Assembly (NCBI GenBank): GCA_004194705.1
Contig: SADC01000695.1
Coordinates: 62,001-126,000, forward strand
Length of the DNA: 64,000 nucleotides
Source of the DNA: Ditylenchus dipsaci
Lineage: Eukaryota; Nematoda; Chromadorea; Rhabditida; Anguinidae
Direction of reading: 5' to 3'
Of this stretch, positions 33,470 through 56,052 are shown piece by piece. The notes under the pieces are model-generated. The model had not been told where the DNA came from, did not search any database, and was given only the letters and a program-made list of their open reading frames with translations. The translations under genes were made by a program, and so were the position numbers. Position 1 is the first letter of the stretch, and each line of letters starts with the position of its first letter.

Positions 33470-33570
33470 ATCCAAAAACCGGTTTTGGCGAAAACCGGTT
33501 TTCGTAAAACCGGTTTTGAGCTGAAGAACGCAAATTTTGGTTTTCAAAAACCGGTTTGGCTGAAGAACAG
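33470..33570. repeat. AAAACCGGTTTT units
   Basis: Four to five palindromic AAAACCGGTTTT motifs lie within 90 bases (duplicate near 38405-38500). Confidence 0.65.
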
Positions 33571-33938
33571 GGCCCAGAACTTCTGAAACCCTGTGTCTTT
33601 CAATAGATCAAATTTTTCAAAAATTTGCTCCATTTATACTTTTTCTTCCAACTTTTTCAAAACAGGTGTGGTCTGTTGATAGCTTGTCAGAAAGCTGAGA
33701 TCCTGGGCTAGGTGCTGGTTGAAAAAAATTATAGAAAAACTACTAAGAGAAAGCTTTACAAATTTTCAGGAAAAATTTATTGAATTTGCCGGGAAATTTC
33801 ACACATTTGCCGGAAGTTTTCACATACGGCCTAACAAAATCCCTTTTAAAAACCAGGAATTATCCTGTACTTCTTCAAAGTTCTATTCTATCTTAAAAAT
33901 GTATTTCAGTCATTAGAATCGCTGAAAATTGGTCATCA

Positions 33939-34449
33939 ATGAGCACTTCGGCTACTTCTTCTTTGGTGAGCAATATTATCGAGTCGCAGATGCTGGTCGG
34001 TACTCTGCCGGATTTTGAACTGCGCGTCAAGCCGAGGTAGAAGAGTTTAATTTCCACCTTTTATTGACTTTCATCATTAATAATTCTCATGATTAGATGG
34101 TTAATCTTCTCCGAGAAGGATGCCTACAAGCGTGCTCAGTTCTCAACCTTCACCGTGCAAAATCGTGACTCAGCTCGTATATGTTTCCGTTTCAAAACTA
34201 AGGTTACCTTTTCGGATTGCACATTAAGTTTTTACTGTTTACATATTCAGGATAAAAACTTGATGATGTATTATTTCCTTTCGTTGTTAAAGCAGCAACT
34301 ATGCTCTTGACCATTTCATCTTTCAGGTTCACACCCGGTCATGGATTTCTTGAAGCAAACGAAAGCTGTGAAGTGACTGTTGTGATTGGAGAACACGAAG
34401 GGTGGTTCAAAGATGCTTCAAAATGTGTTGGAAGAATTCATAAGGCAGC
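33939..34449 (+). CDS. MSP-domain protein, copy 1
   Basis: Exons 33939-34036, 34097-34202, a 17-base microexon 34251-34267, and 34327 onward join in phase. Together they encode DFELRVKPRWLIFSEKDAYK, FSTFTVQNRDSARICFRFKT, then MFTPGHGFLEANESCEVTVV. This follows the MSP/VAP fold: hydrophobic strands, an N-R-D…R-I-C-F-R-F-K-T core strand and a GFLE…E turn. In this frame it stops after RIHKAA; a second frame (LQNVLEEFIRQRDA then VIVENVIVNPSLQLPEDVC) continues, suggesting one frame break. MSP-domain proteins are sperm cytoskeletal proteins in nematodes and VAP-type membrane contact proteins elsewhere; no membrane segment is visible. Unit 2 carries the same gene. Confidence 0.65.
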
Positions 34450-34599
34450 GTGATGCAGTAAAAGTAACTCTCTTTGGAATTTTATAAATATTTTTAGTGA
34501 TTGTCGAAAATGTGATAGTGAACCCGAGCTTGCAACTTCCGGAGGACGTCTGCGTGAGTCTACTTATTTTTGCTCTGTAATATGCATGATGAACAATAA

Positions 34600-35210
34600 G
34601 GCCTTTATAGAAAAAGAAGGAACTGTGCCGCAGTATTTTCAAATCAACACGCGAAGCATTGACTCAACAGCAGGGAGCGGTCAGTATCTACACCAAAATG
34701 AAGATTGTCTTGCCTAACTACGATTTCTCCAGCAATTGCTAAGATGAAGATGGAAAAAAACTAATAATTGTATCTAATAATCATGTCCTCTATGTATAAA
34801 TCGTTGCAGATAAAGAGTAATAATTTTGGCTTTTTACGTTTTCTGAAAATTACAGAATTTTAAAAATGAGACTTCTTAAGGTGTGAAGTTGCAGAATTAT
34901 TATGTTCAGGGCAGGTTTTTTAAATTTACGATAGTGAAGAGCCCAGGAGGGAAGTTGGAGGTCCATAGCTCTACCAGTGTACAACATTTTTTGTTCTGTT
35001 AAGTGATTTGTCTATTTTCAGGTATTTCTACTTGAAAGATAAAATTTTCCAGAAGGCAGACACGAAAAAGTTATAATAGAACTTCCAACTTCTTACGTCT
35101 ATTGTGGCCTCACCATGGCGAAATCTGTATGATCTCTGAAGGCGGGAATATTTTTTTTAAATTATGTATTTTTGAAATAGTGGTCCATATGAAATGACTC
35201 TGTCATGCTG
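34600..35210. other. Possible 3' part of the MSP gene; otherwise no gene seen
   Basis: After an acceptor near 34611 a short stretch (KKEGTVPQYFQINTRSIDST) looks coding and may be a further MSP exon. The rest is AT-rich and unassigned. Confidence 0.3.
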
Positions 35211-35373
35211 ACGCACTTTTTCGTTTTTGAGTTTTTCATGTAAATTTTCATTTCCTAATAAATTACAATTGCAATTTATAGTATATATGCTCAGCTCTAT
35301 GATTCTAAACTAAATTTTTGCACACCTTTATTAGTAAAACTGGGGCATAAAGACAAGTGAAGAAGAGAACATT

Positions 35374-36028
35374 TCAAATCATTTTTTCCTGCCAATCCAC
35401 AGAACCGCGTCCACTCAAATAATTCACTAGTGTCTCGCGTGTTAGGATCGCCTCTTTTCCTGCTTTTGGTGCTTGCACTTGACATGAGATATTCGGCAGT
35501 TGATTGTTGAGCAGCGAACGCCAAATCCCGTTGTCTTCATCTCCATCATCCGCCAAACGACTTGGGTCATAATTGGTGTGCTCTTCCAGGATAAAGTTGT
35601 GTAGGCAAACCGCGGCTTTGAAGAAAAATGTAGCTGAACAGTGCTTCGCGCGTACGCCATGTGCTGTATTGTAATTACTAGTCTTTGTTCTGGTAAAATG
35701 GGAGTACGAATTCAGAATTTCCGAAGGCTAAAGAATTAGACCATTGAACAACGACAACATAAGGCAAAAAAATTTGTACTTCACCTTGGTCCCACTAATT
35801 CTAGAAGCTTGTTAAAAGCACTTAGATCCATTCTCATATATTGGTGAAATTTTAGTGGGAAGGCCTTTAATCGAAGAAACAACCGGTGATACTCGCCGTC
35901 CTCGGAACGATTTAACAATAGGGGGTCTATCCAGTACTTTCTCTTATTTTGTCGGCGCCGTAGCATTAGTAGCGCAAGAACAAGTTTTTCTTGTCATTCA
36001 TCTTAATATACCAAATAATTGAAATCAT
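35374..36028 (-). pseudogene. HARBI1-type transposase relic, duplicate copy
   Basis: Copy of 30445-31101 in duplication unit 2. It has the same deletion of the DDE core, so the deletion predates the duplication. One T fewer in a run near 35985 breaks the N-terminal frame. Confidence 0.88.
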
Positions 36029-36038
36029 GCTGGTCAGA

Positions 36039-37039
36039 TCAACTAAATAACACAGAGTAAACTCTATCGCACACCGACATCAATATTTTGATTGAAGCAA
36101 GACCTTTATTACCAAGAGAAAAACAACTCAACAACATCCGATAAAATAAATAAAACGTACGGCGAATCTGAAAATTAGAAGGGCTGGAGACTCCCATTTC
36201 TGCATTGGCAATGACTCGCTGAATTTCCATCTTTGCCATAGACTTGTCAATTGGATTTGAGATAACTTTAAGACTCTTTCCTATGCTTCTACCAAAGGCA
36301 ACTTCCGCCGACTCCTTGTCATCTCCCAAGAATTTCATAAGCTGTTCTTCAAATGAGCCTGACTTCCTTGGCATCTTTGCAGCTGTTGGACAGTCACTGG
36401 ATGATGACTGCTTTCTTTTCCCGAAGCCGGACAACGTAATGACTTCATCTTCGTTAAATTCATCTAAATTCAATTTTGTCATCACACAAAGAGGATGTCA
36501 TCCTACATTAGACTTACCATACTCACTTTCATTGGTTTCCTTAGACACACAGTCAGTGTTGCGGAGAGTGCTTTCTCTCCTAAAAATCAAGTAATACACA
36601 CTAAGCTCAACAATAGTTTGTGTGAAAACTCACGCTTTGCGGTCCTCCATGAAAGGATCCATAAAACTCATTGAACCGAAATGCGGCCATGAAGACTTCC
36701 ATTCATAAGCACCAGCTCCACTAGGCTTTGCTTTCTTTTCTTTGACATAGCGATCTCGGAGACTTTTCATACGGATCTTTGCTTTTTCTCCATCTAAAAA
36801 ATTCTCTATCTGATTGACAAGTTGGTTTATATTTGCCAACCTTCGAATGCTCCCTCAGATTTAGCTGCCGTCTATACACAGACATCCTTTCGATCCTTGA
36901 GATATTCTTTGTCAGCCTTGTTGTAGAGACTCGGATGTGCCTGTACGAGAGAGATGAGCAAATCGTTAGCATTCTTCTTTTTCTTGACAGAACCTTCCTC
37001 TTTGATTTCTTTTACGCTGTCGACAATATTGACTGGCAT
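36039..37039 (-). pseudogene. Harbinger MADF protein relic, duplicate copy
   Basis: Copy of 31112-32113, with the same MADF pieces and the same 148-codon terminal exon unchanged. Confidence 0.8.
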
Positions 37040-38873
37040 CTTGATCTATGGATTAGAAACTAAAAAAACATATATTAACTAAGTGTAAATGTGTCCGTGT
37101 ACACGAAAATTTGAAGGAAAAGCCAAGAAAAGGCATGGCTTCACATGATAAAAAAAGAATAAGCAAAAACACTCTCGCCTGCCGCGCGTTTTTTCTAAAA
37201 ACGCGCGCGTTTGCCGCGGCTTCGCTACCGCGCGGCAGAGCACCCACAATGGACGCGTTTTTCTGACGCGTTTCCGCGCGCGTTACCGCTGCCGCTACCG
37301 CTGCCGCAACCGCGTCCATTGTGGGACAAGCATTAGTGTCAGTGTCAATGTCAGTGTCAATTATGAAAACACTGCTCTACGCCATGAATTTTGAAACACT
37401 GTTGCAAATCATGGGTGGCGAAAACGGCAAAATTTCCCAAAAAAAAGTTTTTTTGGGTTACGCGAATTCAAACTGCTGCAAAATTTATGTGGCGAAATGT
37501 ATTATGGCGGAATATATGTTGGCGGAATATATGTTGGCGGGACATATGCGGCGGAATATATAACCATAACCCTTATACAGTCAAACCTCGATTTAGTGGC
37601 ACCCCCAAAAGTTCGTTCCCGCCTAGGGTTACGCCTGTTTTCAAAAAAAAAGGTGCCACTATATCGAGGTTTCACTTTTTTAACCCAAAATTCGTTTACT
37701 TTTCAAAAAACGATCGGCAAAATCGGAATCCTCACGATATTTGCGACCAGACTGTCATAACAGAATCGATAAAATATTTTGAAAATTGGGTTAAAAAAAG
37801 TGTCGGACCCTAGGCGGGAACGAACTTTTGGGGGTGCCACTAAATCGAGGTTTGACTGTAATGCACTCTGGCCAAAGCACGGTCATCTTTGAATTATACC
37901 GAGAAAGAATGAGTGGGGGTTGTAAAACCGAGTAGCTATTAGGAGGAGGGGGAGGGCAAAACTAGGGTTGTTTTACACTACGTGTCCAATGACGCGGCAA
38001 AAGTCACAGTCACGGTCACAGTGTGTGTCTAATGACGCGGCAAAAAAGTCGCAGTCACAGTGTGTGTTTAATGACGGGGTGGGCAAAGACCAGATGGCTC
38101 AGGACCCACTCCGGAATGGCCAAAAGTCCAAAATAATCGTTTTTTTGGGTTTTAGGTACCGACACCTGAGTACCGCCATATACCGTATTTCCTCTAATAG
38201 GCGCCCGGGGCGTTTATTTTTCAAACTTCTCAAAATTTTGAAGTTGTCAATCGAAAATTGTCTTAACTCTCAAATCTTAGTCAAAATTTAGGGGGGCGTT
38301 TATTAGAGTAGGAGCGTTTATTAGAGGTAATACGGTGGGTAAGTTTTAGTTTTCAACAAGCAGCAAACAATTAAAGGAGCACACACAAAAGAAAAGTAAC
38401 ATCTATCCAAAAACCGGTTTTGGCGAAAACCGGTTTTCGTAAAACCGGTTTTGAGCTGAAGAACGCAAATTTTCGGTTTTCAAAAACCGGTTTGGCTGAA
38501 GAACAGGGCCCAGAACTTCTGAAACCCTGTGTCTTTCAATAGATCAAATTTTTCAAAAATTTGCTCCATTTATACTTTTCTTCCAACTTTTTCAAAACAG
38601 GTGTGGTCTGTTGATAGCTTGTCAGAAAGCTGAGATCCTGGGCTAGGTGCTGGTTGAAAAAAAATTATAGAAAAACTACTAAGAGAAAGCTTTACAAATT
38701 TCAGGAAAAATTTATTGAATTTGCCGGGAAATTTCACACATTTGCCGGAAGTTTTCACATACGGCCTAACAAAATCCCTTTTAAAAACCAGGAATTATCC
38801 TGTACTTCTTCAAAGTTCTATTCTATCTTAAAAATGTATTTCAGTCATTAGAATCGCTGAAAATTGGTCATCA

Positions 38874-39387
38874 ATGAGCACTTCGGCTACTTCTTCTTTG
38901 GTGAGCAATATTATCGAGTCGCAGATGCTGGTCGGTACTCTGCCGGATTTTGAACTGCGCGTCAAGCCGAGGTAGAAGAGTTTAATTTCCACCTTTTATT
39001 GACTTTCATCATTAATAATTCTCATGATTAGATGGTTAATCTTCTCCGAGAAGGATGCCTACAAGCGTGCTCAGTTCTCAACCTTCACCGTGCAAAATCG
39101 TGACTCAGCTCGTATATGTTTCCGTTTCAAAACTAAGGTTACCTTTTCGGATTGCACATTAAGTTTTTACTGTTTACATATTCAGGATAAAACTTGATGA
39201 TGTATTATTTCCTTTCGTTGTTAAAGCAGCAACTATGCTCTTGACCATTTCATCTTTCAGGTTCACACCGGTCATGGATTTCTTGAAGCAAACGAAAGCT
39301 GTGAAGTGACTGTTGTGATTGGAGAACACGAAGGGTGGTTCAAAGATGCTTCAAAATGTGTTGGAAGAATTCATAAGGCAGCGTGAT
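38874..39387 (+). CDS. MSP-domain protein, copy 2
   Basis: Copy of 33939-34449. The first two exons are identical. The microexon has one A fewer and the next exon one C fewer (cacaccggt versus cacacccggt), so the frame is broken twice if the sequence is right. Both differences are in homopolymers and could be read errors. Confidence 0.6.
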
Positions 39388-40424
39388 GCAGTAAAAGTAA
39401 CTCTCTTTGGAATTTTATAAATATTTTTAGGTGATTGTCGAAAATGTGATAGTGAACCCGAGCTTGCAACTTCCGGAGGACGTCTGCGTGAGTCTACTTA
39501 TTTTTGCTCTGTAATATGCATGATGAACAATAAGGCCTTTATAGAAAAAGAAGGAACTGTGCCGCAGTATTTTCAAATCAACACGCGAAGCATTGACTCA
39601 ACAGCAGGGAGCGGTCAGTATCTACACCAAAATGAAGATTGTCTTGCCTAACTACGATTTCTCCAGCAATTGCTAAGATGAAGATGGAAAAAAACTAATA
39701 ATTGTATCTAATAATCATGTCCTCTATGTATAAATCGTTGCAGATAAAGAGTAATAATTTTGGCTTTTTACGTTTTCTGAAAATTACAGAATTTTAAAAA
39801 TGAGACTTCTTAAGGTGTGAAGTTGCAGAATTATTATGTTCAGGGCAGGTTTTTAAATTTACGATAGTGAAGAGCCCAGGAGGGAAGTTGGAGGTCCATA
39901 GCTCTACCAGTGTACAACATTTTTTGTTCTGTTAAGTGATTTGTCTATTTTCAGGTATTTCTACTTGAAAGATAAAATTTTCCAGAAGGCAGACACGAAA
40001 AAGTTATAATAGAACTTCCAACTTCTTACGTCTATTGTGGCCTCACCATGGCGAAATCTGTATGATCTCTGAAGGCGGGGAATATTTTTTTTAAATTATG
40101 TATTTTTGAAATAGTGGTCCATATGAAATGACTCTGTCATGCTGACGCACTTTTTCTGTCCGTATGTTTAAAAGCGTAGCGTCGGATTTTTCTTAGCCAC
40201 CATTTTTAAAGCTGATTTAAAAAAAGCAATCATTTGACAGTTAGCCGGTAGAATAAAGTTAACCTTGTTTACAAAACTTTGGTACTGTGTGCGCCGTGAG
40301 GACTACCCTTTATCAGCTAAATTTTTCAGATTATCGATTACTATCTGTAACTACGGGCATTACGAGCTATGAGAAGAGGGTAATCATAGTGCTGAGAAAC
40401 TAATAATTCATGAAGTTTTTGCAG

Positions 40425-51878
<11,454 letters not shown>

Positions 51879-51949
51879 TGAGCAAGAAGTTGAGCATAAT
51901 TATTTGACTAACTTTACGAATGGGCAATATGTGACTGAATATAAATGTT

Positions 51950-53130
51950 GTGAATTGTCTGTTTTGTGGCATCTATCTGTGAAGTGAAACTTTATCGATT
52001 TTTTGAAACAAAGTAATTCATCTGTTAAACTTGCTTTTCCTAAAAATTTTGGCAAAAAAATAATTTTCAAGAAAGACCACTGACCCTTAATTATTGGACA
52101 TAAAAATATTTTAGTTCACAAATTCAGCAAAAAATTTAGATAACAACATAATAATCTGGCTACCAGATACTTTCCAATATTTTTGGAAAATTTCGCGCGA
52201 CATTTTCCAAAAATATTGGAAATTGTCTGGTAGCCAATAATCTCTCTGTCAGCTATGTATATTTGCTGTCTTCTATTCTTCTACAATGCGAATGAATACA
52301 AAAATACTGCAACATAAACTTAAAAAAAATAGAGACAATCGGTAAATATAAATAAGCTAAAGAAACATTTTAAATGGAAACCATCCTTTTTAGGCTTAGG
52401 AACAGGTAGGCCAGCGCATGTTAGGACGGGATTAAAAGTGTTCCTCAGACTACAAAGTAAGAGATATATGCTGGGGGACATATGCTGGGGATATATGCTG
52501 GAGGATATATACATATTTCATTGTTTTTCAAAGGGCATGCTGATGCGTGTTACAATTAGCTGTCGATTGTGTGCCACACCTGGACCAGGCTTCCTTAAGT
52601 GGCGGATAACCGAGGATGGCGGTTAACTGGGGTTCTGGATTGTTCGATTTTAAATTAATTCGTCTATTAGATCAAGTTAAAAATTGGTGCCGGTTATCAT
52701 AAACCGCGCGTCTTCTAACCGCGGTCATTTACATAAATGAAGGTTAATCGAGGGTGGTGTTTAACGGGGTGGCGGACAACCGAGGCTGTGGACTTTGACT
52801 GTGGAAAGATGAACCGTCGCTTTAATGCGCACCACCCGTTTTTAAATAGAGCTCAGCATCACCAAAAAAATCTTTAAGTCGTAAACTTGGTTTGGATTAA
52901 GAAGGAATTCTTTTAATGCATCAAACTAAAAAGACATCGGCTTTTTTCATCTATTTATTCCATCAATTCTGTTATCTTTTCATTTATTTGTGGCAGTTGA
53001 CAACGAAAATAAACTGTTGTTTTGAAGTGGCCTTAGTTGTTTTCTTTTGTAGGGATTTACTATCTCGTCAAACTTTTGCTAAGAATATTCAATTTTATTA
53101 TGATTACTTGGGTTGCATTTAGAAAAAGAT
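51950..53130. other. Intergenic region between SMARCC and GINS4
   Basis: No gene seen. It contains the 80-bp hairpin 52157-52236, a small ATATGCTGGGGGACATATGC repeat at 52465-52510, and AT-rich DNA. Confidence 0.5.
52157..52236. mobile_element. 80-bp palindromic element
   Basis: Perfect-looking hairpin: TGGCTACCAGA … TCTGGTAGCCA with arms sharing TTTCCAATATTTTTGGAAAA. The flanks repeat ATAATC (52151-52156, 52237-52242), a shorter duplication than the 8-bp class. Confidence 0.7.
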
Positions 53131-53135
53131 TCAGT

Positions 53136-55760
53136 ATGGCTTCCAATTATTCCAATGAAGTGACATATCAACTAAGTGGCGTGGCACTTGAAGAAGAAAA
53201 TGATGAAGATATGACTCCACACAGGTAAATTGTTTTTTAGTCTGCGTGCTATGCCAAAACACACACGAGCTCTGTCATATTACAGGTCCTCAGTGAACTG
53301 ACTCAAGCATTCATAAATGAAAGTGCTGCGCCAAAGCTTCTGCCTCACAAGTATCCTCTAGTCGAATGCCTGATCGACCAAGTGGAGCATATGGAGAACA
53401 ACATTGCCAAGCAGAGGGACAAGAAACAGATCAAATGCACCGCTCATCGAATGGAGTACGTAGTTGATGACTGTTCTATGGGCTGTTGTCAATACCTAAC
53501 ACATGCATAATTTTTCATTTCAGACTGTACAGAATAAGCTACGTGATAAACTCATACCTGAGGTTTGTCACTACAATATCTATCGATCGACATCTAGCAG
53601 TGTCTCAACCAACCAACTGGTTAAAACACTTGCCGCCATGCACCTTTTTCTGATTTTAGGGTTTTTAGTAGTTCGGCACACTCATTTCAGTCTGTCTCAT
53701 TTGAATATCCTCCGATTCGAAAAGTCCTCCGCACCATTGGGCACAGCACCAGTTGCGTTTTTCGGCGCTACTTGGATATACCCCCCCCCCCCCAAATCAA
53801 CTTTTTCAAAGTGTTTCCAAACACCCTATATCGACCTAAAATGGCCTCAGGAGTTCAAAAAAGCATTATTTTTGAGTTCTAGTCAATAAAAAACTGAGTT
53901 TTGGGACCACCAAAATCACCCATTTTGACCATTTTAAAAGGATTTAGGTCTGTATTTAGGTGGAAATGGACCAAAAAGTGCCATTTCTAACAAAAGAAGA
54001 TGTTGAACATAGTTTTGTTGACTGGGGCTACCGCATAAATAAACTCTGGTATGCATACATTTTTTATGCATCCAGAGTCACTTTCGAGTGATTTGCGTCT
54101 AAGGTATGTGGGTGTGCGCATCTCAACCCAACAACCAAGCCCCTGCGCCCCTTCGGGGCGTAGGGCTTGGTTGGTTAGAGATGCGCGCACTCACTTACCT
54201 TAGACATAATTCCGAGCAAGACTCTTGAACAAAAATGCATATAGAGAATATTTTTGCCAAGCTCAGAAATCAAAACATGATGAAACAGGTAAAAAGTCAA
54301 AATTTTAAGTGTCCAAAACTCGGTTTTATTGATCAGAACTTAAAAATAATGTTTTTTTTGAACTTCTGAGGCCATTTTAGGTCGATATAGGTGTTTGGAA
54401 ACACTTTTTAAAAAAGTTGATTTGGGGGGGGGTATATCCAAGTAGGGTCGGTATTTCTATGTTATGCAGTGCAGGGAACTCGTCCTGCGTTCGTCCTATG
54501 TCGTTCCTGATGTTTTATATATCTTTTTTTATCAACGATGTTGTGTGTATTCAAATGTTTTATTATAGATCCATCCGGGAAAATTTTGTACGCAGAATTG
54601 TTGTAGAAATAACGCGGATTAATATATTTAATGGGGCATGCCACGCTAATAAAGGGTGGTGCCCGGGAATTTAAAATGTTTCCTAATCATTGAACTTGTG
54701 TACGGATTTTTCAACTTGTTTTCATACAAAACCATACATGAAATTGAATTCTAGGCCTTGTTTTGTAAGGAAACCATGTTGAAAAACCCGTGCAGAAGTT
54801 CAATGATTAGGAAAAAAATTTGAATTCCCGGCACCACCTCTTATTAGCGTGGCATGCCCCTTCAGCTAAAAATAATAAGAAGAAGTCTAAGACGAGTACA
54901 AATCTTAATAATACATTTAAAAATTAAAACATTATTAGTAGCAAACATCAAGGAGGAGTTCCCAGCACAGACTTTTTATGCGTTATAAGTTTATTTTAGG
55001 GTGCGTTTAAAGAAAATCGAGAGAATCTAGTCGGAGTGCTTCATGAACATGAGAATAGAAGAAAGCAGAAGGATAAGGATGATCTCATGGATGAGAAGGA
55101 ATTGGTGGGTTATATTAACTTTTATAGAAGAAAAATGTTATTGTGGTTTTTTGTAGGCCTATGCGGAGGATTTGCAGAAAGCGAGAACATCTATTTTCAA
55201 TGATTCTTTTCTAAAATGATTCCGGGCTTATACAAACTTTGCCTGTCGTCCAGCCTGCTTTTTCCAGATGTCGTGTGTTCATCGATGTCATTAAAAGTGG
55301 TGTAAGATTTCATTGTCAAGCTTCAGTTGGTAAATAATATTTTCGGTGCCTTTCAGATCGAAGAAACTACCGTTGTCAATATGATGGATCCCAGTTCCGA
55401 CGTCATCGTCCCTCTGGACAAAGGAAGTCGTCATCTATTACCATTCCAAAGGTAATTAGTAAGCAATTGTAGTTTAGGTAGACCGTCCAAATTCAGGATA
55501 GTCTAATAGCCGAAGGTTAACCAGAAAGGGGTTGTTCTAATGGCCTAGTTCCTGAGACCATAACACGAAAAAAAGCAACTAGAGCACCGAACTCTCTTGG
55601 GTCACATTTGAAAGTTTTCTATGTATTGAATTTGAATGGGTCATCTATACTGATGTGAGTGGGCCACCTAAACTATATTTTAGCCATAAACATTTGCCAA
55701 GACTTTTTTATTTCCAGCATAGAGAATCATCTGGAACAAGGCAACCTGACGTTATTGTGA
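53136..55760 (+). CDS. GINS4: GINS complex subunit 4 (SLD5)
   Basis: SLD5 is part of the GINS tetramer, which with CDC45 and MCM2-7 forms the replicative helicase. Exons: 53136-53224 (MASNYSNEVTYQLSGVALEE), 53286-53455 (LTQAFINESAAPKLLPHKYP, LIDQVEHMENNIAKQRDKKQ), 53524-53562 (LYRISYVINSYLR), 55000-55104, 55157-55301 (YAEDLQKARTSIFNDSFLK), 55357-55451 (VIVPLDKGSRHLLPFQ) and 55718-55760 (IENHLEQGNLTLL-stop). The order matches human GINS4, including the helical MEQLEHMEENL-like segment, the YVLSSYLR helix and the C-terminal beta domain ‘DLEKGSQHLI…ASGAVQLI’. Single-base frame breaks occur at exon 1/2, in exon 4 (a TAG at ‘aatctagtcgg’) and in exon 5 (‘ctaaaatga’). The 1.4-kb intron 3 holds two foldback elements. 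Confidence 0.85.
53764..54449. mobile_element. GGCGCTACT-family foldback with poly-C and a structured core
   Basis: In GINS4 intron 3. Ends GGCGCTACTTGGATATACC and inverted GGTATATCCAAGTAGGGTC, with C13 and G10 runs immediately inside. Flanks CGTTTTTC / GGTATTTC are only partly alike. The centre (54003-54235) has its own stem, GTCTAAGGTATGTGGGTGTG paired with CGCGCACTCACTTACCTTAG, shared with 59812-60821. Confidence 0.8.
54633..54860. repeat. Foldback, GGGGCATGCCACGCTAATAA ends
   Basis: In GINS4 intron 3. Near-perfect inverted halves; inner arms (‘aatcattgaacttgtgtacg’) are shared with 22170-22375, although the outer ends differ. Confidence 0.8.
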
Positions 55761-56052
55761 TCATTGCTCGTGATATACCTCCTCTATATGTGTTCATAAT
55801 TGACGTATATGAATTCTCATGTTTGTACTCTGTTATGGTGTTGCTGCTAATAAAGTTGGTGATTTATTGAATTGCTTGCAGTGGCTTTCATTCTACATAA
55901 TTTATAAAATTTTTTGGTGGCCACACATTATTCTGCAGACCTTTCTCGGAAATTTTGTTGAAGTAAAAGTGCAGGTATGCAACATGCTGGTGAATATATG
56001 ACTTTTTTATCAGCCACTAAAAATGGAAATTCGCGGAAGAAGCTGTGCACAT

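Larger units (their letters stand above)
30292..35220. repeat. Tandem duplication, unit 1 (4.93 kb)
   Basis: This unit is repeated almost base for base at 35221-40156. It begins inside the Harbinger 3' flank of the transposase and ends after the MSP gene (…gacgcacttttt). The junction has only a TC overlap. The two units differ mainly in the length of A, T, G or C runs. Confidence 0.95.
35221..40156. repeat. Tandem duplication, unit 2 (4.94 kb)
   Basis: Second copy of 30292-35220. It lacks the left end of the Harbinger (29898-30291 is not repeated) but keeps the right end (37332) with its TTA. It has a 12-base gain in the GCTACCGCTGCC subterminal units near 37290. It contains transposase and MADF relics, a pogo-like MITE and an MSP gene copy. 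Confidence 0.95.
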
